Source: Bacillota bacterium
GTDB taxonomy: Bacteria > Bacillota > Clostridia > Oscillospirales > JAKOTC01
DNA: 5,479 bases
Reading direction: 5' to 3'
Assembly (NCBI GenBank): GCA_029776465.1
Contig: JAKOTC010000047.1
Location: 1 to 5,479 of the forward strand
The notes below the pieces were generated by a model. It ran no database searches and was not told the origin of the DNA. It saw only the letters and a list, made by a program, of their open reading frames with translations. Below, piece after piece: positions 1 through 5,479 of this stretch (position 1 is the first letter of the stretch; every line of letters begins with the position of its first letter). A program made the translations under genes and the position numbers.

Positions 1-865
1 CATTTTGAAGGTCTGCCAGCTGAGAAGCGGATAACCCCTGCTGAGGGGCCGGGGCTGTGTTAGCCTCGGGAGCATCGGCAGGCTCGTATGGAATATCGGT
101 GTTAAATTTTTTCTTGGTCTGCTTTTTGCTTAGAACGGTAGAGGCTGTGGCTTCCTGAGGAATGGCGAAAACCTCGTCCTCGTGCTCTTCCTCTTCTTCC
201 TCCCATTCTTCCTCTCGCTGCTGTTTGTATTGTTCAAGAAGCTCCCGCTGCCGATTTTTTAAAGAAATCAGCCACTGCACCAGATTGACCAGCCCACGGC
301 CGGAAAGCAGCATCAAAAATACAAACAGCGCCAGAATTTCCACGGCGATGGCCGCATTGCGCCCAAAGGCCGAAACCAGCGGCAACCCGATTAAAGCCCC
401 GGCAAATCCGCAGCCCATGTGGGTCTGGGAGGACTTAACGTATTCTGCGACAATCCGGTCCATAATGGACTCAGTCGAGCCGGGTTGATATGTAGCAGTA
501 TAGATCAGGGCAGTGATCATGACGGTCAAAGCCACCGTCTGCCAGATCCGGGTAATCATGTGCTTTTTCTGCTTGTCAAAGGCGATCATAAAGGCCACAG
601 CAATCAACAAGCTGGAAAACACCCAGGCGCAAATGCCGAAGATTCCGAAAAAGACCTTTCTGGAAGATTCCCACAAATGCTCACCGGGAATGGCCAGTAA
701 TAAAAGAAGGAGGATTCCAAGGGCAAATACAAGGACAGAGGTTGCCTGGCGCTTGTTATTCTCAGCCCGGATTTCCCGAGCAGATGCCTTTTGCTGGGCG
801 GTCGTTGTTTTTCTAGCTGCCGGCTTCTTTTTGGTTTTAGAAGCGGTGTTTCTTCTGCCTGCCAC
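1..865 (-). CDS. ftsK: FtsK/SpoIIIE-family DNA translocase, N-terminal membrane part (truncated by window edge)
   Basis: Seen: an open frame starting at a GTG (865-863) runs without a stop to the window edge, giving 288 residues. A basic N-terminus (about residues 1-40, rich in Lys/Arg) is followed by four hydrophobic segments at about 43-60, 71-96, 107-125 and 152-188. The last carries the pattern GALIGLPLVSAFG, like the fourth helix of FtsK 4TM domains. Then comes a charged stretch with a run of Glu/Asp at 218-231 and a Pro/Ala/Gln-rich linker. Family knowledge: FtsK and SpoIIIE anchor in the septum through this domain, and a C-terminal hexameric ATPase with a gamma domain pumps chromosomal DNA through the closing septum or into the forespore. 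The RecA-like motor lies outside the window, so ATPase motifs cannot be checked. An in-frame TAA at 886-884 limits the start; AAAGGA nine bases upstream supports GTG over a TTG at 874. The nearby tepA gene matches the tepA-spoIIIE neighbourhood of Bacillus. FtsK and SpoIIIE cannot be told apart from this part. Confidence 0.88.
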   Translation of the reverse strand, partial: MAGRRNTASKTKKKPAARKTTTAQQKASAREIRAENNKRQATSVLVFALGILLLLLLAIPGEHLWESSRKVFFGIFGICAWVFSSLLIAVAFMIAFDKQKKHMITRIWQTVALTVMITALIYTATYQPGSTESIMDRIVAEYVKSSQTHMGCGFAGALIGLPLVSAFGRNAAIAVEILALFVFLMLLSGRGLVNLVQWLISLKNRQRELLEQYKQQREEEWEEEEEEHEDEVFAIPQEATASTVLSKKQTKKKFNTDIPYEPADAPEANTAPAPQQGLSASQLADLQN

Positions 866-874
866 GCTGCTCAA

Positions 875-880
875 TCCTTT
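875..880 (-). promoter_or_regulatory. Ribosome binding site deciding the GTG start of ftsK
   Basis: The minus strand reads AAAGGA here, nine bases before the GTG at 865. A TTG at 874-872 is in the same frame but directly abuts this site, too close for initiation. The site is weaker than the AGGAGG-type sites of the other genes in the window. Confidence 0.6.
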
Positions 881-904
881 CTTTTATTCATCCATATCCA
901 TTAA

Positions 905-1792
905 TCAGGCAACCCAACCCATCAGCTGGGGAATGGTTTGGCCGCTGATTTGTTCAATCATACCGCACACCAGGGTGATTACGCCGATAGCAAGGCAATA
1001 CCAGCCGAAATATTTAAACTTGCCCGAGCGGACAACTTTGGACAGCAGTTTGATGGCAAAAAAGCCGACCACGGCTGCCACCACCACGCCTACCAGAATG
1101 TACAGCCATTCCTGAGACTCTCCGCTGGTCAGGGTGTCCTTCAGTTCCAGCATCGTCGCCGCCAAAATCGCGGGCGTACCCAAAATAAAGGAATATTCAA
1201 AAGCATACTCACGCTCGTATCCCAGCATCAATCCGCTGGAAATGGTGCTTCCCGAACGGGAAACGCCGGGCAGAGTGGCGGTTCCCTGTAAAATGCCGAT
1301 TAAAAGCGCATCCAGGGGACGCATCTGCTCCGCTCTTTTCCCCGCTCCCTGCGGAGCGGTATAACGGGAGGACACTAAAATCAAGGCGCCGGAAAATAAA
1401 AAGCATAAGCCTTCAATGATAATATCCTGATCGGTGGCCAGCGCCTCAATTTTATCCTTGATAACGAAAACCACCAACAGCGGAAGTAAGGAAATAATCA
1501 TCATCAGCAGCATGCGCCGCCGTCCGCTCATATCCTTGAAGCGAAATTTTCCGGTAAAGATATCTCTGATGGTTTCAAAGAATTCGACAACCAATCCGAC
1601 TATCGGTTTCCAAAAGAAAGCGAAGACGGCAATCAGAGTCCCCAGGTGCAGAAAGATGGTGAAAGAGAGTGAATTGCTGTCTGTGATACTGGTAAAATGT
1701 TGAAACAGGGAAAGATGCCCGTCACTGGAGATGGGCAAAAATTCCGTCACTCCCTGAATAATTCCCTGTAAAATGGCTTCAAGCAGGCTCAT
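905..1792 (-). CDS. uppP: Undecaprenyl-diphosphatase UppP (BacA family)
   Basis: This integral membrane enzyme removes a phosphate from undecaprenyl diphosphate, regenerating the C55 lipid carrier for peptidoglycan and other envelope polymers; overproduction of the family gives bacitracin resistance. Seen: 295 residues, slightly longer than the 273 of the E. coli protein. Both signature regions are present: a (E/Q)xxxE motif as Q13-x3-E17 running into FLPISSDGH (Ser22, Ser23, His26), and the PGxSRS motif LPGVSRSGST at 174-183 with Arg179. About eight hydrophobic helices are spread along the protein, including FLHLGTLIAVFAFF (47-60) and FSFILGTPAILAA-like sequence at about 201-212. The residue after the serine pair is Asp24, where Thr (E. 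coli) or Ser is common. The ATG is preceded by GGAGG five bases upstream. It lies 35 bases after tepA and 39 bases before ftsK, which fits co-transcription. The unrelated PAP2-type phosphatases (BcrC) are excluded by the motifs. Confidence 0.96.
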   Translation of the reverse strand: MSLLEAILQGIIQGVTEFLPISSDGHLSLFQHFTSITDSNSLSFTIFLHLGTLIAVFAFFWKPIVGLVVEFFETIRDIFTGKFRFKDMSGRRRMLLMMIISLLPLLVVFVIKDKIEALATDQDIIIEGLCFLFSGALILVSSRYTAPQGAGKRAEQMRPLDALLIGILQGTATLPGVSRSGSTISSGLMLGYEREYAFEYSFILGTPAILAATMLELKDTLTSGESQEWLYILVGVVVAAVVGFFAIKLLSKVVRSGKFKYFGWYCLAIGVITLVCGMIEQISGQTIPQLMGWVA

Positions 1793-1797
1793 AAATT

Positions 1798-1802
1798 CCT
1801 CC
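1798..1802 (-). promoter_or_regulatory. Ribosome binding site of uppP
   Basis: The minus strand reads GGAGG five bases before the uppP ATG at 1792. It lies in the 35-base gap after tepA, so uppP can be initiated independently on a shared transcript. Confidence 0.75.
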
Positions 1803-1810
1803 GTATGTAT

Positions 1811-1827
1811 CCCCCAAATGGCGGGGG
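1811..1827 (-). repeat. Short G:C hairpin between tepA and uppP
   Basis: Directly after the tepA stop codon the minus strand reads CCCCC, a seven-base loop GCCATTT, then GGGGG, giving a perfect 5-bp all-G:C stem. No U-rich tract follows (next bases are ATACATAC), so it does not look like an intrinsic terminator. It could mark a processing or stability point in a polycistronic mRNA. At this length chance is also possible. Confidence 0.4.
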
Positions 1828-2802
1828 TTATAATTCGCTGGTCTTTCTGGGTCTTCCGGGCCGCCTTTTTGTGGGCGGAATCGGATCGCTCACCGTTTGC
1901 GAAGCTTGCAGGGCAGAGCGCTTCCTCGCGCTTTTCAGGGGTTTCTCCTCGCTCCCTTTTGCTTCGGGCTTTTCGGTCTGTCCCGGCTTCTCCTGTTTAT
2001 CTGCTGATTTTTGTTTTTTCTCCTTCAGCTCTTGCTGAATCATGGACTTCAGCTCGGCGATAGCATCGGACAGTCCGCCCACTGCGCCGATCAATCCTTC
2101 TCTCACCGCCGCTTCTCCGTCCAGAACCGTGCCAATATCCATCACCAATTCGCCTGTATTCATGGTAAGCTCGTTGAAACGCTTTGCGCTGATCTTGGAA
2201 TTCGCCACCACAAATTTGGTGATTCTCTCCTGCATCCGTTCAAAATATTGAAGGGTCTGGGGAACCCCCAGCACAAGCCCGTTCAGCCGAACCGGATGGA
2301 TGGTCATGGTGGCTGTGGGAACAATAAAGGATCGCTTGGCCGCCACAGCCAGCGGTACCCCAATGGAGTGGCCGCCGCCCAGGACAAGGGAAACCGTGGG
2401 CTTTCTCATTCCCTCGATCAGCTCGGCAATGGCAAGCCCGGCTTCCACATCGCCCCCAACCGTGTTGAGGATAATCAAAAGCCCCCCGATTTCCGGGTCC
2501 TCTTCTATGGCCACAAGCTGTGGTATGATATGCTCATACTTTGTTGTTTTATTCGAAGGAGGCAGGGCGAAATGCCCTTCGATCTGCCCGATAATAGTCA
2601 GGCAGTGCATCCGAAGCCCCCCTGCGGGGCTGTCGACTGTTCCGGTGAGAAACACCCCTCCGTGGGAAGGCTTGGTCTCAGCGTCCTGCGGTCTGTCCCG
2701 AGGATCCTCTTTAGGCGGCTCGGGCAGAGTGGGCGGGGTCTCCTTTTCCGGTTGTTCCACGCCCAGCAATTGGGCGGCTTTTTTATTAATCCAATTCTGC
2801 AA
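1828..2802 (-). CDS. tepA: TepA-like ClpP-fold serine protease with AT-hook-like C-terminal tail
   Basis: Seen: 324 residues from a TTG start. A Pro/Glu/Lys-rich, probably disordered segment (about 18-46) precedes a ClpP/crotonase-fold core (about 50-255). The core contains [22 protein letters not shown] sequence (about 112-129), the nucleophile context GGGHSIG with Ser146, and TMTIHP with His169; Asp222 in [10 protein letters not shown] is the likely third catalytic residue. Ser-His spacing of 23 is close to the 25 of ClpP. There is no signal peptide or membrane segment, so it should be cytoplasmic. A Lys/Glu-rich tail follows (about 256-310) and ends in RRPGRPRK (313-320), resembling an AT-hook. 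Family knowledge: Bacillus TepA was named for enhancing protein translocation and is encoded just upstream of spoIIIE. The substrate is unknown. Bacillus has a small gene, ylzJ, between the two; here uppP occupies that place. SppA-type signal peptide peptidases are less likely, lacking a membrane anchor and the Lys dyad context. Confidence 0.88.
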   Translation of the reverse strand: MQNWINKKAAQLLGVEQPEKETPPTLPEPPKEDPRDRPQDAETKPSHGGVFLTGTVDSPAGGLRMHCLTIIGQIEGHFALPPSNKTTKYEHIIPQLVAIEEDPEIGGLLIILNTVGGDVEAGLAIAELIEGMRKPTVSLVLGGGHSIGVPLAVAAKRSFIVPTATMTIHPVRLNGLVLGVPQTLQYFERMQERITKFVVANSKISAKRFNELTMNTGELVMDIGTVLDGEAAVREGLIGAVGGLSDAIAELKSMIQQELKEKKQKSADKQEKPGQTEKPEAKGSEEKPLKSARKRSALQASQTVSDPIPPTKRRPGRPRKTSEL

Positions 2803-2810
2803 TGAACATG

Positions 2811-2816
2811 CCTCCT
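2811..2816 (-). promoter_or_regulatory. Ribosome binding site supporting the TTG start of tepA
   Basis: The minus strand reads AGGAGG with eight bases between it and the TTG at 2802-2800. An ATG at 2810-2808 lies only one base after the site, in another frame, and reaches a stop after seven codons. Spacing and reading frame therefore favour TTG as the true start. Confidence 0.75.
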
Positions 2817-2819
2817 TTA

Positions 2820-2861
2820 GGAATAATAATCCAATTCAGTGTTCTGAATCAGTATTATTCC
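2820..2861 (-). repeat. Long imperfect hairpin in the leader between the dehydratase-like gene and tepA
   Basis: On the minus strand an outer arm GGAATAATA (2861-2853) pairs fully with TATTATTCC (2828-2820). An inner part CTGATTCAG (2852-2844) pairs with CTGAATTGG (2839-2831) through seven Watson-Crick pairs and two G-T pairs. The loop is AACA and there is a two-base bulge (2829-2830). This gives 18 pairs in a 42-base element that fills most of the 69-base gap. Its 3' foot ends three bases before the AGGAGG site of tepA. No U-tract follows on the minus strand; on the plus strand a short T-run starts only about seven bases after the stem. It is more likely an mRNA processing, stability or translation-control element than a terminator. 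Confidence 0.6.
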
Positions 2862-2871
2862 CAAAGGATTT

Positions 2872-4197
2872 TTAACTATGTGCGGAAGGTGTGGCCGGCG
2901 CCTGCTTTTCTCCTTTTTTTTCTGTTCGGGCTGCCTCTGCCGCCTTCCTGGCATTGGCCAGCATCAGCTTTATCCGGTTCTCCTGGTTGATTTTAGTGGC
3001 GCCCGGGTCATAGTCAATAGCGACGATATTGGCCTCCGGGTTAAGGTCCTTAATTTTTCTCAACATTCCCTTGCCCGCAATGTGGTTGGGCAGGCATCCG
3101 AAAGGCTGAGTGCAGACAATATTGGGAGCGCCCGACTCAATCAGCTCCAACATCTCGCCGGTCAGCAGCCAGCCCTCTCCCATTTTGTTGCCGTATCCCA
3201 CATATCCCTTCACCAGGGATTTTATATGGTCGAAGGTCGCCGGGGGACGAAAGTCCGAGTTTTCCTCAATAGCTTCAATCATCGCTTTTTGGAGAGACTT
3301 CATATATCCGGCAAGGCCGTTTGCCAAAATCCGTTTTAACGGATTTCCGCCGTAAAGCTCCACATCCACCGCACGGTTATCAGTTTTAAAGATCAAAAAG
3401 TCCAACAGACCGGGAACCACCACTTCGGCTCCCTCGTTTTGCAGAAACTCTTCCAATCCGTTGTTGCCCAGGGGTGAATATTTGACATAAATCTCGCCCA
3501 CCACACCGACACGGATTTTGGGTTCTTTAATCCGCTGGATCTTTGCAAAGTCCCGAACAATTTGGGTGAGGTTGTTTTTGATGCGCTTCCGGCTGAGGGC
3601 GGAAGGGCTTTTAAACTCATCGGCCAAACGTTTGCTCCAAACCTGCACCAGCCGGTCAGCCTCTCCCTTGGCCACCTCGTAGGGGCGGCACTGGTTAGCC
3701 AGCAGCATCAGAATGTCTCCGTAAATAACCGACAGAATCAGCCGGATCAGCAGCGGGATTGTCAGTTTGAAGCCCGGGTTTTTCTCCAGCCCCGACAGGT
3801 TCAGGGAGACCACCGGAATGTGGGTGTATCCCGCCCGCAAAAGGCCTTTGCGCAGCAAGTGAATGTAGTTGGAGGCCCGGCATCCGCCGCCCGTCTGGGT
3901 GATCAAAAGTCCGATCTGATCTGTGTCATATTTCCCGCTTTTTACGGCGTTAATCAGCTGGCCCACCACCAGAATGGCCGGATAGCAGCTGTCATTATGT
4001 ACACTGCGAAGCCCCTCGTTAACCACTTCATGGCCGGTGGTGTCCAGAATCTCTACCTTATACCCTCCCAAACCGAACGCCGTTTGTATCAGCCCGAAAT
4101 GGATGGGCAGCATCATGGGCGCCAGCAGGGTATAATTTTTTTTCATCTCTTTGGTAAAAAGCAAACGGCCGTCTTTGCTGTATTTAAGCTCTGCCAT
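2872..4197 (-). CDS. 2-hydroxyacyl-CoA dehydratase-related protein (C-terminal partner of the activase/DUF2229 protein)
   Basis: Seen: 441 residues from the ATG at 4197. The start FTKEMKKNYTLLAP, the region NDSCYPAILVVGQ (Cys71), TQTGGGCRASNY (Cys106), VGEIYVKYSPLGNNG (233-247), CTQPFGCLPNHIAGKG (Cys362, Cys368) and AIDYDPGA (393-400) match, from memory of the family, the C-terminal third of very long Firmicute proteins annotated as acyl-CoA dehydratase activase-related. Family knowledge: relatives include HgdB-like subunits and double-cubane cluster proteins, which receive low-potential electrons from an ATP-driven activase and hold iron-sulfur clusters on cysteines. The reaction of this branch is not known to me. 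Five cysteines could bind a cluster, an inference. The C-terminus is a short Ala/Lys/Glu tail. An in-frame ATG at 4281 would add 28 residues but lies inside the upstream gene and lacks family similarity; AGGAGG eight bases before 4197 decides the start. It overlaps the upstream gene by 14 bases, suggesting translational coupling. Confidence 0.85.
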   Translation of the reverse strand: MAELKYSKDGRLLFTKEMKKNYTLLAPMMLPIHFGLIQTAFGLGGYKVEILDTTGHEVVNEGLRSVHNDSCYPAILVVGQLINAVKSGKYDTDQIGLLITQTGGGCRASNYIHLLRKGLLRAGYTHIPVVSLNLSGLEKNPGFKLTIPLLIRLILSVIYGDILMLLANQCRPYEVAKGEADRLVQVWSKRLADEFKSPSALSRKRIKNNLTQIVRDFAKIQRIKEPKIRVGVVGEIYVKYSPLGNNGLEEFLQNEGAEVVVPGLLDFLIFKTDNRAVDVELYGGNPLKRILANGLAGYMKSLQKAMIEAIEENSDFRPPATFDHIKSLVKGYVGYGNKMGEGWLLTGEMLELIESGAPNIVCTQPFGCLPNHIAGKGMLRKIKDLNPEANIVAIDYDPGATKINQENRIKLMLANARKAAEAARTEKKGEKQAPATPSAHS

Positions 4198-5479
4198 TTG
4201 TAATGCCTCCTCTGGCTTCCAAAGCCGCAAGCATACTCCGCACCCGGATCTTGACGGCGCCGAGGTTGCTGATTTCATCAATTTTCAACTGGGTGTATAA
4301 TTTATCGCCCTTTTCAAGAAGCTGGCGGGTCTCATCCGATGTGATGGCGTCCAGTCCGCAGCCGAAGGATACCAGCTGTATCAGCTCCACGCCGGGATGG
4401 GCCACGCAGTATTGCGCCGCCGCGTACAGCCGGGCGTGATAGGTCCACTGGTTTAACACCTTAACCCGTTCTCCCTTCATGAGGGGGGCCACCGCATCCT
4501 CAGTAACCACCACCAGACCCAGAGAGGTTAACAGCTGGTTAATCCCGTGGTTAATCTCCGGATCAATATGATAGGGGCGACCGGAGAGAACAATGGCAAT
4601 TCTGCCATTTTCCTTGGCATAAGCCAGCGCCTTCTGTCCTTCCTCCACCACACTCTTTTTATAAGCCTCGTAAGCTGCGTACCCTTTCTCGGCGGCAGCA
4701 GCAATCTCATTTTTGGTAATACCGAATTCTTTGCCGAAATAGTCGGCGGCACGTTTAATGAAATCCCTGCGGCGCGACAATTCGAAATAAGGGGTTAAAT
4801 AGCGGATTTCCTTCAGCCGGGCCACATTGGCCTCCAGCAGCTCGGGATAATAGGCCACCACCGGGCAGTTATAGTGGTTGTCGCTGATGCCCTCGTCAAA
4901 GTTATAGGGCATACAGGGATAGAAAATCACCGGAACACCCTGGTTAAGCAACTGCTCCATATGCCCGTGCAAAAGCTTGGCCGGATAGCAGACCGTATCG
5001 GAGGGAATGGAGTATTGCCCGCTGATATACAGCTCCCGGCTGGACTTGGGGGAAAGCACCACTTCAAAGCCCAGCTCTGTGAAGAACGCGTGCCAGAAGG
5101 GAAGATTTTCATACATATTTAATCCCAGCGGCAGGCCAATCTTTCCCCGTTTACCCGGCTTGCTTTTGAATCCAGTCAGGGTCTCGTATTTGTATTTCAC
5201 CAAATCGGGCAGGTTTTGCTGCTTACTGCCCAGCGGGCGCTCGCATCGGTTGCCCGAAATGCTTTTTCGTCCGCCCGGGAAGGTGTTGATATTTAATTTG
5301 CAATGGTTCCCGCAAAGACCGCAAACGGCGGGTTTGGCGGTGTGGGCAAATTCCGCAAGAGCCTGCCGGCTAATCAGATTGGAATGGGTCATCTGTCGGT
5401 CACAGGCGATCAAGGCCGCACCATAAGCGCCCATCAGCCCGGCGATTTCAGGCCGGATAACTTCCCGGCCTAATTCCAG
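4184..5479 (-). CDS. Activase (ASKHA) end plus DUF2229 region of a large acyl-CoA dehydratase activase-related protein (5' end outside window)
   Basis: Seen: the frame is open from the window edge to a TAA at 4186-4184, giving 431 residues. An internal ATG at 5434 is not a start, since the preceding 15 codons (LELGREVIRPEIAGL) continue into MGAYGAALIA, the typical last helix of a BadF/BadG/HgdC-type ATPase domain. A DUF2229-like region follows from about residue 50: CGLCGNHC (Cys53, Cys56, Cys60) with Cys79, then TVCYPAKLLHGH (Cys164), FYPCMPY (Cys189), NCPVV (Cys205), SGRPYH (299-304) and SFGCGLDAI (Cys374). Family knowledge: such activases hydrolyse ATP to push one electron at very low potential into a dehydratase-type partner, usually with a 4Fe4S cluster at the activase dimer interface. 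The CX2CX3C-type cluster suggests further metal binding, an inference. One or two activase domains should lie upstream. The next gene encodes the dehydratase-like part and overlaps it. Physiological substrate unknown. Confidence 0.86.
   Translation of the reverse strand: MELGREVIRPEIAGLMGAYGAALIACDRQMTHSNLISRQALAEFAHTAKPAVCGLCGNHCKLNINTFPGGRKSISGNRCERPLGSKQQNLPDLVKYKYETLTGFKSKPGKRGKIGLPLGLNMYENLPFWHAFFTELGFEVVLSPKSSRELYISGQYSIPSDTVCYPAKLLHGHMEQLLNQGVPVIFYPCMPYNFDEGISDNHYNCPVVAYYPELLEANVARLKEIRYLTPYFELSRRRDFIKRAADYFGKEFGITKNEIAAAAEKGYAAYEAYKKSVVEEGQKALAYAKENGRIAIVLSGRPYHIDPEINHGINQLLTSLGLVVVTEDAVAPLMKGERVKVLNQWTYHARLYAAAQYCVAHPGVELIQLVSFGCGLDAITSDETRQLLEKGDKLYTQLKIDEISNLGAVKIRVRSMLAALEARGGITNGRA
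4206..4211 (-). promoter_or_regulatory. Ribosome binding site inside the upstream gene, deciding the start of the dehydratase-like gene
   Basis: The minus strand reads AGGAGG eight bases before the ATG at 4197. It lies within the last codons of the upstream gene (encoding RGG near its C-terminus). Ribosomes ending at 4184 would be next to this start, a classic coupling layout. It rules against the longer in-frame start at 4281. Confidence 0.75.

Noticed and set aside
162..488. Plus-strand open frame encoding a Ser/Cys-rich 108-residue protein
   Set aside because: It is antisense to the ftsK coding region; its Ser-rich start is the reverse complement of the Glu-rich codon run of FtsK. No ribosome site or family resemblance.
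884..901. Five-codon frame ATG GAT ATG GAT GAA TAA between uppP and ftsK
   Set aside because: No ribosome binding site precedes it and it is too short to judge; more likely incidental sequence.
513..1115. Plus-strand 200-codon open frame across the ftsK-uppP junction
   Set aside because: It runs antisense through the conserved membrane helices of FtsK and the end of UppP, whose families are recognisable; the plus-strand product has no recognisable motifs.
2760..2776. 6-bp hairpin CGCCCA / TGGGCG in the first codons of tepA
   Set aside because: Short, inside coding sequence, and with no evidence of a link to the initiation region; treated as chance.
2011..2805. Plus-strand 264-codon open frame antisense to tepA
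   Set aside because: The minus strand codes a protein with clear ClpP-fold catalytic motifs; the plus-strand product is a shadow frame without recognisable domains.
3562..4203. Plus-strand 213-codon open frame antisense to the dehydratase-like gene
   Set aside because: It covers conserved codons of the minus-strand gene and shows no domain of its own.
4198..4281. Longer N-terminus of the dehydratase-like protein from an ATG at 4281
   Set aside because: It would overlap the upstream gene by 98 bases, lacks a ribosome site at proper distance, and its 28 residues do not resemble the family; AGGAGG before 4197 is better.
5450..5471. 7-bp inverted repeat AGGCCGG / CCGGCCT with an 8-base loop
   Set aside because: It lies inside conserved codons of the activase domain end (GREVIRPE), where protein constraint and GC-rich codons can explain it.

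Overview
The window is a tightly packed run of five genes, all on the minus strand, so transcription runs from high to low coordinates. The gene content points to an anaerobic Firmicute of class Clostridia, perhaps Oscillospirales-like. The evidence is a TepA-type ClpP-fold protein next to an FtsK/SpoIIIE translocase, as in Bacillus and many Clostridia; strong AGGAGG ribosome sites with ATG, GTG and TTG starts; a roughly even GC content; and large proteins of the 2-hydroxyacyl-CoA dehydratase/activase superfamily typical of strict anaerobes. The taxon is an inference, because there is no rRNA or other marker gene here.

In transcription order: (1) 5479-4184 is the 3' part of a large protein, entering the window at the very end of an ASKHA (BadF/HgdC-type) activase domain and continuing into a cysteine-rich DUF2229-type region. 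(2) 4197-2872 is a 441-residue 2-hydroxyacyl-CoA dehydratase-related protein that overlaps gene 1 by 14 bases. In many Firmicutes these two pieces form one very long polypeptide; here they are separate, apparently translationally coupled genes. (3) A 69-base gap with an 18-bp hairpin leads to 2802-1828, a TepA-like ClpP-fold serine protease with a TTG start, a proline-rich N-terminal extension and a charged C-terminal tail ending in an AT-hook-like motif. (4) 1792-905 is the undecaprenyl-diphosphatase UppP (BacA), a polytopic membrane enzyme that recycles the cell-wall lipid carrier. (5) 865-1 is the N-terminal membrane part of an FtsK/SpoIIIE DNA translocase, cut by the window edge before its motor domain.

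Genes 3 to 5 together suggest a cell-envelope, division and sporulation neighbourhood. Genes 1 and 2 form a redox-type module of unknown physiological role that happens to be, or is functionally, linked upstream. Gaps are 69, 35 and 39 bases; I see no convincing promoter, no U-tract terminator and no non-coding stretch above 300 bases. No tRNA, rRNA, CRISPR array, insertion sequence or phage gene is visible. This is mostly a housekeeping region. The points that most deserve a second look are the split activase/dehydratase-like pair, the hairpin against the tepA ribosome site, and the AT-hook-like tail of TepA.
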